The notes: generated from the sequence alone by a model not told the origin. DNA of 64,000 bases from Anaerolineales bacterium UBA2200 (GCA_002327925.1 DCVA01000042.1:157928-221927), one strand, 5' to 3'; positions 36,890 through 45,539 are shown, numbered from the stretch's first letter. A program made the numbers and translations.

Positions 36890-37919
36890 CAGGCGTCACG
36901 TCGTCTGCTCGGCGCCGGGACGCGCTGGCATAATCGGCAATCCGACCGACATGTACGGTGGTTCCGTTTTGTCCTGTTCTGTGGACATGCGGGCGCGCGT
37001 GGAGCTTACTGAGGGCAGAGGTTTGACCCTGGAGACGGCGGGCCAGAGCTGTATCATCTCCAACCGCGATGACCTACGCCCCGTGGGCGACCGTTTCGAC
37101 GTGGCGCGAGCTGTGCTGGAGTATCTGCGATTGCCCCAACTGGATTGCCGCGTGGCCTACGAAAGTCAGATCCCTTTGCGCAGCGGACTCGCCGGATCGA
37201 CCGCCCTGATGGTTGCCCTTCTCGATGCCCTGCTCGTCTGGCAGGGAGACTACCGTAGTGCCTATCGCATTGCTGAGCAGACGCGCTACGTAGAGCTGCA
37301 TAACCTGAAGGTAGTGTGCGGCTACCAGGACGCCTACATGTGTACATTCGGTGGGCTGAACTATATGGACTTTCGCGGAAAGCAGTTCTACCGACAGGCC
37401 GAGGCGGAGCTTTTCGCCACCATCGAGCCTCTCGGTCCCTTTGTGTCGGAGCTGCCCTTTGTACTGGGGTTCACCGGGGTGCAGCACGCCTCCAACGCAG
37501 TACATAAGCCCATCCGAGAACGGTGGCTGGAGGGCGAAGCAGCAGTGGTTCAGGGGTATGAGCGCATCACCGAGATGGCACGTGCGGGCAAGAAGGCGTT
37601 GCTGATGTCCGACTGGGCAACGCTGGGACGCCTGATGAACGAGAACCACGCCATTCAGCGAGACCTGGGCGGATCGGGCGACTCTAATGAGCGACTGATT
37701 GCGGCTGCGTTGCAGGCTGGCGCCCTGGGGGCGAAGCTGGCCGGCGCGGGCGATGGCGGTACCATTATTGCCCTGTGGCCATGGCAGGATTATTCGCATC
37801 TGGAGGAGGCGCTGCGCTCGGCAGGGGCATCGGCGATCTACCAGCCTCGCGTTGTGGCGGGGGTGACCGTCGAGGTCAACGAAGCTGCCGCACCGGCCCA
37901 CCAGGGTGGGGAGGAATAG
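36879..37919 (+). CDS. GHMP kinase (sugar-1-kinase type)
   Basis: A small-molecule kinase of about 346 residues. The N-terminal PGRAGIIGNPTDMYGG, the ATP-binding PLRSGLAGSTALMVALLDAL and the C-terminal GAKLAGAGDGGTIIAL are the three GHMP motifs. The first resembles galactokinase and glucuronokinase forms, so a sugar-1-phosphate product is likely. Coupling to galU suggests it phosphorylates a sugar that is then converted to a UDP-sugar. The substrate is not determined. Confidence 0.85.
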   Translation: MTSSRRHVVCSAPGRAGIIGNPTDMYGGSVLSCSVDMRARVELTEGRGLTLETAGQSCIISNRDDLRPVGDRFDVARAVLEYLRLPQLDCRVAYESQIPLRSGLAGSTALMVALLDALLVWQGDYRSAYRIAEQTRYVELHNLKVVCGYQDAYMCTFGGLNYMDFRGKQFYRQAEAELFATIEPLGPFVSELPFVLGFTGVQHASNAVHKPIRERWLEGEAAVVQGYERITEMARAGKKALLMSDWATLGRLMNENHAIQRDLGGSGDSNERLIAAALQAGALGAKLAGAGDGGTIIALWPWQDYSHLEEALRSAGASAIYQPRVVAGVTVEVNEAAAPAHQGGEE

Positions 37920-37925
37920 GGACTC

Positions 37926-40013
37926 ATGGGGCACTTTTACTACCGGGGACCTTTGCCCACGAACAGCAAGCTCTATGTCGGACGCGAGAGTGAATTGAGG
38001 AAGGTGTGCGACCTGCTGGTTGGTCCTCTGCGGTCGTATGTTACGATTGTGGGTGCCAATCAGGTCGGGAAGACGAGCTTCCTGTACCGGGTTCAGCGGG
38101 AGCTTGGCACGCGCAGCCCGTCCGTACTGGTCAACCTGCAGATGATTCCCGACGCTACGCCATCGGGGCTATTCTCCTTTATCGCAGGAGAAATGGTCAG
38201 ACAGCTCGACCTCCGCGCTCTGTCCCCGGGTGCGGCGATGGTCGACAGTGGTCCGGAGTTCGCGCAGTGGCTGTGTGATCTACCCTCTCAGGTTCGGCGG
38301 CTGGCTATTCTGATCGATGCGATCGATACCCTGCCAGACAAGACTGCCATCTACATGGCCAACGTGTTGCGCGGCATATTCGATGACCGTCTTCTACCCG
38401 GGTCTGATGGTCTGGGCCGCTTTGTGTTTCTGCTCGCGGGAGGCAGTGAGCTGCTGAACCTGACGATGACGTCCGTGTCGCCCTTCAGCAATATCGCCAC
38501 CCGGGTGCACTTGCCGGATCTATCGTTGGGTGAAGTGCGCCAGTTGATGGCCTATGGGTTGTCCGGCACACCGGTCGGTGTGAGCTTTGTGGATGAATTC
38601 GCCCAGTCGGTGTACGAGCAGACTCATGGTCACCCATACCTGACTCAGCGTCTGGCTGATGCCCTCGACCAATATGCTGTACGCGACAGGAGACTGCCTG
38701 AACTTGACTCCATTCCCTCGGCCTGCGCTGAGCTCATTCGCTCCGATGCGCTGGTGCATCAGCTGCGGGCCGAACTGCAGGACTCGGCGCTCCTTCACAG
38801 CGCGTATCAAGTCCAGCAACGCAAGATGCCATTTAGTGTGGCTCATCTGCGTCAGGAAAAGCTCTATCTGCTGGGAGTGATCCGGGAGGAGAACGGTCTG
38901 GCTGTCCCCGGCAACGCGCTGTACGCCGAAGTGGTGCGGCAGATGGCGCAGGAAGCCGGCGTGGTGCAGGCGGACGTGCCCTCGTCGCGGACCTCGCCCC
39001 GGATTGCCGTCAAACTGCTTACACCGGTGATTCCCACCGCATTCTGTCACAACCTGAGTGCAAGGGACTTTCCATGGATTCAGGTTACGGTCGACAACCG
39101 CGTCCTGGCCGGCTCGGCGGCCCAGGTCTATGTGCGAGCCAGCATCGAGGGGTTCAGTGATGACGCTGTGGCAAGCCTTTCGGTGGGTGTGCAGGAGTCG
39201 CGGGATCTGACTCTCCTGCCCCTGCTCCAACTGGCGGCATGCATGAAGCTTAATGAGATCAGGCCAGCGACTCTACGGGTGACGCTGCACCGGTTCGGTT
39301 CCGGCGAGGAGTGGCTGCTGCATGACCAGACCTATCCCATCAAGCTGCATGCCTATGATACCGCTTTGCTGGGATTGTGTACCGAGGATGATCAGGTGGT
39401 GGATCTCACCGATCACCTCTGCGCATTCGTGACGCCCCACATCCCCGAGATCGAGGATTTGCTGCGCGTTGCGGCAGAGCACCATCCGCTGCAGCATATT
39501 GTGGGCTATCAGGGTGCTGAGTGTGCTGAGGACGCGCGGCAGATTGTGCGCGAGCAGGTGAAGGCCATCTTCTCCGCGCTGAAGCACGACGCGGGACTGG
39601 CCTACGTGAACTCTGCCCTCAATTTTGGGAAACAGGAAGGTCAGATCACGCAGCGTGTGCGGCTGCCCGTCACGAGCCTGCACGAGAGCAGAAGCCGCGC
39701 CAACTGCATCGACGGCTCTGTGCTCTACGCCAGTGTTCTTGAGTTGGCGAGTCTCGATCCGCTGCTCGTGATCATTCCCGGGCACGCTTTTGTGGGATGG
39801 CGTATCTGGCGAGGGGCAGCGGAGTACGATTTTCTGGAGACAACGATGACTGGCTCCGGTGAATTCGACGCTGCAGTGGATGAAGGCAATCGTCAGTACG
39901 CGGAGGCGCGCGAAAGAGGGTACTTTGGCCGCGAGTTATTCGACCGGCGTGGCTTTGCGCGGCTGATCGATGTGGCCGCATGCAGAGGTCGAGAGATATA
40001 CCCTCTCATGTAG
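37926..40013 (+). CDS. STAND-like P-loop ATPase fused to transglutaminase-like protease
   Basis: A 695-residue protein. The N-terminus (YYRGPLPTNSKLYVGRESEL) and Walker A GANQVGKTS (residues 43-51), with a Walker B-like ILIDAIDTL near 125, belong to an AAA_16/STAND-type ATPase that ends with a winged helix near 250-330. A middle beta-rich region follows. The C-terminus looks like a transglutaminase-fold cysteine protease: Cys594 (RANCIDGSVLYASVLE), His620 (GHAFVGW) and Asp635/Glu638 (YDFLETT). Such fusions occur in signalling and defence proteins; no antiviral partner gene is nearby. It follows the GHMP kinase by 6 bases. Confidence 0.75.
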   Translation: MGHFYYRGPLPTNSKLYVGRESELRKVCDLLVGPLRSYVTIVGANQVGKTSFLYRVQRELGTRSPSVLVNLQMIPDATPSGLFSFIAGEMVRQLDLRALSPGAAMVDSGPEFAQWLCDLPSQVRRLAILIDAIDTLPDKTAIYMANVLRGIFDDRLLPGSDGLGRFVFLLAGGSELLNLTMTSVSPFSNIATRVHLPDLSLGEVRQLMAYGLSGTPVGVSFVDEFAQSVYEQTHGHPYLTQRLADALDQYAVRDRRLPELDSIPSACAELIRSDALVHQLRAELQDSALLHSAYQVQQRKMPFSVAHLRQEKLYLLGVIREENGLAVPGNALYAEVVRQMAQEAGVVQADVPSSRTSPRIAVKLLTPVIPTAFCHNLSARDFPWIQVTVDNRVLAGSAAQVYVRASIEGFSDDAVASLSVGVQESRDLTLLPLLQLAACMKLNEIRPATLRVTLHRFGSGEEWLLHDQTYPIKLHAYDTALLGLCTEDDQVVDLTDHLCAFVTPHIPEIEDLLRVAAEHHPLQHIVGYQGAECAEDARQIVREQVKAIFSALKHDAGLAYVNSALNFGKQEGQITQRVRLPVTSLHESRSRANCIDGSVLYASVLELASLDPLLVIIPGHAFVGWRIWRGAAEYDFLETTMTGSGEFDAAVDEGNRQYAEARERGYFGRELFDRRGFARLIDVAACRGREIYPLM

Positions 40014-40039
40014 GGAGAGTCCGGTCCTGTCGGCTGGTT

Positions 40040-40067
40040 TTGTGTTCCTGCGAAATTCGTGTATAGT
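40040..40067 (+). promoter_or_regulatory. Promoter of tRNA-Pro(CGG)
   Basis: TTGTGT (40040-40045), 16 bases, then TATAGT (40062-40067), ending 14 bases before the tRNA. Confidence 0.55.
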
Positions 40068-40081
40068 GTTCTGGTTGTTGT

Positions 40082-40155
40082 CGGGGCGTAGCGCAGCTTG
40101 GTAGCGCGCAGCGATCGGGCCGCTGAGGTCGGTGGTTCAAGTCCACTCGCCCCGA
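40082..40155 (+). tRNA. tRNA-Pro(CGG)
   Basis: The cloverleaf has acceptor CGGGGCG/CGCCCCG with discriminator A. The anticodon stem-loop is CAGCG-ATCGGGC-CGCTG (anticodon CGG) and the T-arm contains GGTTCAAGTCC. No full CCA tail is encoded. It has its own promoter and terminator; no integrase or attachment repeat is seen beside it. Confidence 0.95.
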
Positions 40156-40161
40156 CAGAAG

Positions 40162-40205
40162 GCAGCTGATCCACTCTGGAGAGCGGGTCAGCTGCTTGTT
40201 TTTGC
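40162..40205 (+). terminator. Intrinsic terminator after tRNA-Pro(CGG)
   Basis: GCAGCTGA (40162-40169) pairs with TCAGCTGC (40188-40195), with an inner extension TCC/GGG and CTC/GAG around loop TGGA. TTGTTTTT follows. The stop codon of the convergent mazG gene lies in the right arm. Confidence 0.88.
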
Positions 40206-41663
40206 GCTCTGCTCCCAGAGGTCACGCCACTGCGAAGAATCCATCTCTTGCAGGGAGCTGCCTTGTTCAGCCAACAGCGCCTCCAGGTCTGCGAAACGGC
40301 GCTCGAATCGAGCCGCAGCAGCGCGCAGGGAACTCTCTGCGTCCACCCCCAGCCAACGTGAGAGGTTAGTCAGAGTGAAGAGGAACTCCCCGAGCTGGAT
40401 CTCCTGGTGCGGGTTTCCGATGGAGGAGCGTAGCTTCTCCCACTCCGCTTGTGCCTGGGCCGCGAGCTGCTCCATGCCTGACCATTCGAGACCCACACGT
40501 GCCGCTCGCTCTGCCAGTGCCTGCGCCCTGGCGAGCGCGGGCAGAGTCGGTGGCAGCCCGTTCAATGCGCTATGGAGCCCTGCCTCGCCGCCGGCGGCCT
40601 GCCGCGCTGCACGTTTCTCCTCGGTCTTGATGCGCTCCCAATTAGTCAGCACGTCCTGTGCGCCCGTGACCTGGAGCTGCCCGAAGACGTGTGGATGGCG
40701 GCGCTTCAGTTTGGCCACGATGTGACCGACTACATCGGACATCGTAAATTCCTGGTCTTCCGTGGCTATCTGAGTGTGTAGCAGGATCTGCAGCAGCAGG
40801 TCACCCAGCTCCTCCTGCAGCGCATCCGCGTCATCCCTGTCCAGCGCCTCAAGAACCTCGTGCGTTTCCTGAAGCAGGAAGGGCCGTAAGGAAGCGTGAG
40901 TCTGTTCTTGATCCCAGGGGCAGCCACCCGGGGCGCGCAATCTCGCCACTACTGTCTGGAACGTGGACAAAGCCCCGGGCTGTGCAAGGGGGGGCACGTA
41001 CAGTGAGGTCAGATGATCGATGTCCGAGTCGCGGTCCAGGTCGTGTAGCGGGATTGTGCGTGCCATACCACTGGCGGTTCCCGCTGCTTGCACCAGGGTT
41101 ACCGGGTGGTCGTCTGGATAGGCCATCATGAGTGAGAGCTTGAGATCGGCGGCAATGTCCCGGCTGCAGACCTGCCCCACGAGCAGGGGCTTATCCGGGT
41201 CCACAGCCGGATGGTGGGCCTCGGCGAGAGTCATGGCGTCTTCAATCTGCAGACCATCCAGTGGGTCCAGTCTCAGAATGGTGCAGATGGGCTCCAGGAA
41301 ACTTAATCCGTCCACGATCCGCACTGCCAGTCCCTCTTCTCTGGCAAGTTCGAGGATAAGCCTGACAGACGCCTCGCCCACAAGGGGATGGCCGGGCACT
41401 GCGTAGATCACACCCTCATCCCGGAGGCCGAGTTCGATGACCTGTCTGGCGATATGAGCATAAACCTCACGGAAAGTCTCTCCCCGCTCGTAGGCATCGT
41501 CGAAGGAGTGTACCTGTATCGCGGGAGGAAGGGCAGAGATGGTGGGGTGTTTCAGCGTACGAACGTGGACCTGCGAAACGCTCGTCAGAACCTGATGGGC
41601 CTCAATGGTCAGCGAGCCAGGCGCTCCTGGCCCGAGGCCTACGATGGTTATTCCCCTGGGCAT
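40188..41663 (-). CDS. mazG: Tetrapyrrole methylase-MazG fusion pyrophosphohydrolase (YabN type)
   Basis: A house-cleaning NTP pyrophosphatase. Residues 1-220 form a SAM-dependent tetrapyrrole-methylase-like domain (GITIVGLGPGAPGSLT). Residues 235-491 form the MazG part with CPWDQEQTHASLRPFLLQE and the metal-binding EELGDLLLQ. This fusion is known from Bacillus YabN. Length 491 residues. The ATG has AGGAGA nine bases upstream. The gene is convergent with the tRNA-Pro unit; a TATAAT (41698-41693, minus) lies 30 bases before the start, without a clear -35. Confidence 0.92.
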   Translation of the reverse strand: MPRGITIVGLGPGAPGSLTIEAHQVLTSVSQVHVRTLKHPTISALPPAIQVHSFDDAYERGETFREVYAHIARQVIELGLRDEGVIYAVPGHPLVGEASVRLILELAREEGLAVRIVDGLSFLEPICTILRLDPLDGLQIEDAMTLAEAHHPAVDPDKPLLVGQVCSRDIAADLKLSLMMAYPDDHPVTLVQAAGTASGMARTIPLHDLDRDSDIDHLTSLYVPPLAQPGALSTFQTVVARLRAPGGCPWDQEQTHASLRPFLLQETHEVLEALDRDDADALQEELGDLLLQILLHTQIATEDQEFTMSDVVGHIVAKLKRRHPHVFGQLQVTGAQDVLTNWERIKTEEKRAARQAAGGEAGLHSALNGLPPTLPALARAQALAERAARVGLEWSGMEQLAAQAQAEWEKLRSSIGNPHQEIQLGEFLFTLTNLSRWLGVDAESSLRAAAARFERRFADLEALLAEQGSSLQEMDSSQWRDLWEQSAKTSS

Positions 41664-41760
41664 GATCTGTCTCCTGATGGAAAGCTGAAACGATTATAGG
41701 GCATGGTGGGCAGCCAAGGAAATCTTGCTCCTGCCGGAAGCCCGCGGCCCCGTGCGACAT

Positions 41761-41789
41761 TTGACAAGGCCCTAGCGATATGCTATAAT
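41761..41789 (+). promoter_or_regulatory. Consensus sigma-70 promoter of the redox operon
   Basis: TTGACA (41761-41766), a 17-base spacer and TATAAT (41784-41789), both hexamers perfect. It drives the DRTGG-CBS-PHP-NuoEF-formate dehydrogenase series. The predicted start point falls in the Rex-like operator that follows. Confidence 0.9.
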
Positions 41790-41798
41790 CGTGGTGGT

Positions 41799-41816
41799 TT
41801 GTGACAGTTTTCACAT
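41799..41816 (+). promoter_or_regulatory. Rex-like operator
   Basis: TTGTGACAGTTTTCACAT fits the TTGTGA-N6-TCACAA form bound by the NADH-sensing repressor Rex, except for the last base. It starts 10 bases after the -10 box, where a bound repressor would block initiation. An overlapping palindrome GTGACA-N10-TGTCAC (41801-41822) is an alternative site. No rex gene is in the window. Confidence 0.6.
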
Positions 41817-41898
41817 TGTCACCGTTGTTCTGGGATTCAGACGGTCTCTTCGAGGTGCCGGCAGACCAGGGAACTTTGTTACCTTTGGGGTGAGCGAA

Positions 41899-42327
41899 AT
41901 GACACTAGCAGAGGTGCTCTCTGTCCTTGAGGGCAAGCTGATCTCATGCGATGCCGATACATCCCAGGAAGTAGCCATGGCCTGCGGGGCGGATCTCATG
42001 AGCGACGTTCTGGCTTTCACGCACGCGGGCACTCTGTTAATGACCGGGCTCACCAATCCACAGGTCGTCCGAACCGCTGAGATGGCCGGCATCGTGGCCA
42101 TCGTGTTTGTGCGAGGTAAGTTGCCGCCCCCCGAAACCATCGCCCTGGCGGAAGAGAAGGGCATCCCGCTCCTGGCATCTCGATACACGATGTACGAGTC
42201 CTGCGGTCGACTGTACCAAACCGGGCTGCAGGGATGCGGCCTCTTTCAGCTTACCGCTGACCACTGGTCACAGGGCGATCCCCACAGCACGCCCCCTGGC
42301 GAAGTCTCCCAGGACCTTTGCGCCTGA
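41899..42327 (+). CDS. DRTGG-domain protein
   Basis: A protein of about 142 residues (TLAEVLSVLEGKLISCDADT, then GADLMSDVLAFTHAGTLLMTGL), a DRTGG fold. Such stand-alone domains accompany hydrogenase and formate dehydrogenase genes in anaerobes and are thought to bind a nucleotide or act as regulators; no reaction is proven. It is the first gene after the Rex-like site, with a leader of about 100 bases. A related DRTGG gene lies two genes downstream. Confidence 0.82.
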   Translation: MTLAEVLSVLEGKLISCDADTSQEVAMACGADLMSDVLAFTHAGTLLMTGLTNPQVVRTAEMAGIVAIVFVRGKLPPPETIALAEEKGIPLLASRYTMYESCGRLYQTGLQGCGLFQLTADHWSQGDPHSTPPGEVSQDLCA

Positions 42328-42338
42328 CATAGCAGACC

Positions 42339-43292
42339 ATGACAGTTACACACACGCCGGCGGATGAGGTCAAGGCTCAAGGCAATTCCATCCTGGAAGT
42401 AACCAAGCTTCAGGAACTTGTCTATGAGTTAAAAATCGAGCAGGTGATGACAAAGAAGGTCGTCACCGTTTCGCCGGATGACCCGATTAGCCAGCTGAAA
42501 GAGGTCTTGCGAGTCAACCGTATCTCCGGTGCTCCCGTTCTGAAAGACGGAGAACTGGTGGGCATCATCAGCATCGAAGACGTTCTCAAGGCGCTCGAGC
42601 TTGGGGCGATTTCGGCGAGTGTCTCTGAGAAGATGACCACCAATGTCCAGACCCTCTTTGCCGACGAAAACGTCATCCAGGCAGTTACCAAGTTCGGCCG
42701 TCTGGGGTTTGGACGCCTGCCAGTGGTCGATCGCGAGGGCAGGCTCGTAGGCATTCTAACCCAGGGAGATATCGCTCGCGGTCTTCTCCGGCAACTTGAG
42801 ATGGACTACCGCGAGGAGGAGATCCACCGCTACCGCGCCAGCCACATCTTTGAAGACATCGCGTCTGACCAGACGGGTCTCATTCTGCGATACCAGGTCC
42901 AGGCACGAAACTTCGCGCGCTGCGGTGAGGCCGCGAGCAAGCTGAAGCGAGCACTGGAGCGGCTGGGTGCCAAGCCGACTGAGGTTCGCCGCGTCGCCGT
43001 GGTAAGCTATGAGGCGGAGACCAACCTGGTGATTCACACCACCAAGGGTGGGGAGCTACTGGCAGAGATCCAGCCGGAAAAGATACGCATTATCGCCGTG
43101 GACCATGGACCAGGCATCGCTGATGTTGAGAAGGCCCTGCAGCCCGGTTTTTCCACGGCACCGGACTGGATCCGAGAGCTGGGTTTTGGCGCGGGCATGG
43201 GCCTGAGCAACATCAAGGCCTGCTCCGACCAGATGGTTTTCGATTCCAAGGTGGGCGTGGGCACTCGCCTGGAGGTCATCATTCGGTTGTGA
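42339..43292 (+). CDS. CBS-pair protein with anti-sigma-type ATPase domain
   Basis: A 317-residue regulator. Two CBS domains (about 30-155: VMTKKVVTVSPDDPISQLKEV and LPVVDREGRLVGILTQGDIAR) precede an HATPase/RsbW-like domain. The ATP-binding boxes are VVSYEAETNLVIH, VDHGPGIADVEKALQ and GFGAGMGLSNIKACSD. CBS pairs sense adenylates, so it may link energy charge to expression or activity of the redox enzymes. No histidine-phosphorylation (DHp) domain is seen, so it is more like a serine kinase/anti-sigma factor. Confidence 0.85.
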   Translation: MTVTHTPADEVKAQGNSILEVTKLQELVYELKIEQVMTKKVVTVSPDDPISQLKEVLRVNRISGAPVLKDGELVGIISIEDVLKALELGAISASVSEKMTTNVQTLFADENVIQAVTKFGRLGFGRLPVVDREGRLVGILTQGDIARGLLRQLEMDYREEEIHRYRASHIFEDIASDQTGLILRYQVQARNFARCGEAASKLKRALERLGAKPTEVRRVAVVSYEAETNLVIHTTKGGELLAEIQPEKIRIIAVDHGPGIADVEKALQPGFSTAPDWIRELGFGAGMGLSNIKACSDQMVFDSKVGVGTRLEVIIRL

Positions 43293-43305
43293 GAAGGAGG
43301 GTGCC

Positions 43306-43686
43306 ATGACTCTACGGGAGATAGCGAAACGGCTGGAGCTGACACTGAGGACATCGGAGCAGAAGCTCGATGCAGAAGTCTCTGGCGGGTATGCGTCCGA
43401 CCTGCTCAGCTGTGTCATGGCCAAGGCACGGAAGGGCAACGTCTGGGTGACTCTGCAGTCGCATCTGAACATCGTGGCCGTGGCCGAGCTCCTGCAGTTG
43501 GCGGCGATCATTGTGACCGAGGGGATGGCGGTGGACGAGCCCACATTGCAGAAGGCCAACGAGGTGGGCATTCCCATCCTGACAACACCCGCCACCACGT
43601 TTACCGTGGTCGGGCGCCTGACGCAGATGGGAATCGCCGGTGCAGACGAACCTGGCGGCTCATGGGACAAGATGACCGGGCAGTAA
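43306..43686 (+). CDS. DRTGG-domain protein (second copy)
   Basis: A 126-residue protein similar in plan to the DRTGG protein two genes upstream (TLREIAKRLELTLRTSEQKL, then GYASDLLSCVMAKARKGNVWVTLQS). The two differ enough that a recent duplication is unlikely. The ATG has a GAAGGAGG site. It lies between the CBS-ATPase and PHP genes; this order is common before NuoE/NuoF-type modules in anaerobes. Function unproven. Confidence 0.82.
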   Translation: MTLREIAKRLELTLRTSEQKLDAEVSGGYASDLLSCVMAKARKGNVWVTLQSHLNIVAVAELLQLAAIIVTEGMAVDEPTLQKANEVGIPILTTPATTFTVVGRLTQMGIAGADEPGGSWDKMTGQ

Positions 43687-43713
43687 CCCCAGCCGGCCGG
43701 ACCACACCTGGAT

Positions 43714-44463
43714 GTGACCTTGAGACCATTCCTGGCTGACTTGCACGTGCACACGGTGCTCTCGCCGTGTGCAGAGGTCGAAATGATCCCGCCGCTCATC
43801 GTGGAGCGTGCCGAGCAGCTGGCTCTGGGTGTTATCGCCATTACCGACCACAACTCGGCCGAGAACGTGGCGGCGGTGATTGAGGCAGCGCGCGGCCACG
43901 AGCTGACGGTGCTGCCCGGCATGGAGGTGCAGACACGGGAAGAAGTGCACCTCCTGTGCCTTTTTGACCGAGTGGAGCAGGCCTTGTCCTGGCAGGAAGA
44001 GGTCTATGCGCGCCTGCCTCCACTGGAGAACAATGACGACGTTTTTGGGCCACAGTTCGTGGTTGACGCAGAAGGCGAGTTTCTGCGGTATAATCACCGC
44101 CTGTTGTTGACGTCGGTCTCATACTCTGTGGAGCAGGTAGCAGAGGCTGTCGAAGTGAGGGGAGGCCTGTGCGTGGCCGCCCACATCGATCGGCCTTCGT
44201 ACAGCCTGCTGGCTAACCTGGGGTTTGTCCCGCCCGGCACTCATTTCGCGGCCCTTGAGCTGTCGCGCCAGGCGAGTGCGGAGCGAATGAGAGCGCAGAA
44301 TCCCATGCTGGAGCGCTACGCATTCATTGCCTCGGGGGATGCACACAGGTTGGACGAGATGTGCGACCAGACCATCTTGACCATCGAGGAACCTACCATT
44401 GCCGAGATAGCCATGGCGTTTCGAGGCGAGAATGGCCGGCGGGTGAAGGTGATGCGCAGTTAG
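43714..44463 (+). CDS. PHP-domain phosphoesterase
   Basis: A metal-dependent hydrolase of the PHP family, 249 residues. The metal-ligand motifs are LADLHVHTVLSPCAE, AITDHNS, VAAHIDRPSYS and SGDAH. Substrate unknown; related genes recur in hydrogenase clusters of anaerobes. A GTG start is used; a TTG six bases later is possible because neither has a strong ribosome site. It is followed after 53 bases by the NuoE-like gene. Confidence 0.85.
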   Translation: MTLRPFLADLHVHTVLSPCAEVEMIPPLIVERAEQLALGVIAITDHNSAENVAAVIEAARGHELTVLPGMEVQTREEVHLLCLFDRVEQALSWQEEVYARLPPLENNDDVFGPQFVVDAEGEFLRYNHRLLLTSVSYSVEQVAEAVEVRGGLCVAAHIDRPSYSLLANLGFVPPGTHFAALELSRQASAERMRAQNPMLERYAFIASGDAHRLDEMCDQTILTIEEPTIAEIAMAFRGENGRRVKVMRS

Positions 44464-44516
44464 GGGTGACCCTGCCGTAATGCAGGATAGTATCGATAGG
44501 AGGAGGATGCTGAGAA

Positions 44517-44984
44517 GTGAGTGAAGAAACCTTTGACCTCAACGCGTTGGAACCCATCTTCAGCGAGTTCTCGGCTCAGAGGGGAGCGCTGATCCCGGTG
44601 TTGCAGCGGGCACAGGAGTTGTATGGGTACCTGCCTGGCTCGGTGCTCAACACGATCTCAGAGCGAATGCACGTTCCGCTCAGCCAGGTCTACGGGGTAG
44701 CGACATTCTACGCGCAGTTCTACCTGACGCGACGTGGCCGCAACATCGTGCGCCAGTGCGACGGCACTGCCTGCCACGTGCGCGGCGCAGCCAAGATCAT
44801 CCGCTCGGTGGAGAACGACCTGGGCATCAAGGCCGGTCAGACGACGCCCGACTATCGAGTGACCTATGAGATCGTGTACTGTCTGGGTTCCTGCGGTCTG
44901 GCGCCGGTTGCTTCGGTCAATAGCGAGGTGGTCGGGAAGCTGGTGCCCGAGAAGATGGTCGAAATCACCAGAAGCATGAAGTAA
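44517..44984 (+). CDS. NuoE/HndA-like [2Fe-2S] subunit
   Basis: A thioredoxin-fold electron-transfer subunit of 155 residues. The cluster ligands are CDGTAC (C-x4-C) and CLGSC (C-x3-C). The helical N-terminal part (GALIPVLQRAQELYGYLPG) fits NuoE. It should pair with the NuoF-like fusion downstream and pass electrons to or from FMN. The GTG is preceded by a GGAGGAGG site. Its stop abuts the HATPase start with no gap, as in other hydrogenase-type clusters. Confidence 0.92.
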   Translation: MSEETFDLNALEPIFSEFSAQRGALIPVLQRAQELYGYLPGSVLNTISERMHVPLSQVYGVATFYAQFYLTRRGRNIVRQCDGTACHVRGAAKIIRSVENDLGIKAGQTTPDYRVTYEIVYCLGSCGLAPVASVNSEVVGKLVPEKMVEITRSMK

Positions 44985-45539
44985 GTGCGCGAGCTCTCGC
45001 TGCATGTGCTGGATGCACTGGAGAACTCGGTCGAGGCCGGCGCGACGAGCATCGAGCTGGTGATCGAAGAGAGACTCAAAGCGGACACGCTGGAGATCGT
45101 AATCCGAGATAATGGACGTGGGATGAGCCCAGAGTTCGTGAGACAAGTGCTGAACCCGTTCGTCACCACGCGCAAGACGCGCCATGTGGGCCTGGGCCTG
45201 CCCCTTTTCGCGGCCGCGGCGCGGCGCTGCAATGGCGATCTCCGTGTCGAATCCGAAGCGGGAGTAGGAACCACCATATCGGCCACATTTCAGCACAGCC
45301 ACATTGATCGAGCGCCGGTAGGGGACATGGCAGGCAGTGTAATGGCCATCCTGCTGTCGGATCGGCCGGTTGATATCCGCTATCGGCACACCGTGGACGA
45401 CCGGCAATTCGAGCTCGATACGGCCGAGGTTCGAAAAGAGCTGGGCACCGTCCCGCTCAGCCATCCCGACGTCAGGGGGTGGCTCCAGAGCGTCCTTACA
45501 GAAGGGCTGGCAGACCTACGCCCGCCTGGGTTGCTGTAG
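44985..45539 (+). CDS. HATPase-domain protein (kinase-like, no sensor)
   Basis: A 184-residue protein formed almost only of a GHKL ATPase domain: N-box LHVLDALENSVEAGAT, G1 RDNGRGM and G2 HVGLGLPL. It lacks sensory, membrane and phospho-acceptor domains. Genes of this type lie between the NuoE and HndB genes in many anaerobes; the role is unknown. The GTG follows the NuoE stop directly. Confidence 0.85.
   Translation: MRELSLHVLDALENSVEAGATSIELVIEERLKADTLEIVIRDNGRGMSPEFVRQVLNPFVTTRKTRHVGLGLPLFAAAARRCNGDLRVESEAGVGTTISATFQHSHIDRAPVGDMAGSVMAILLSDRPVDIRYRHTVDDRQFELDTAEVRKELGTVPLSHPDVRGWLQSVLTEGLADLRPPGLL

Noticed and set aside
40082..40205. tRNA-Pro(CGG) as an integration site
   Set aside because: No integrase gene and no repeat of the tRNA 3' end nearby.
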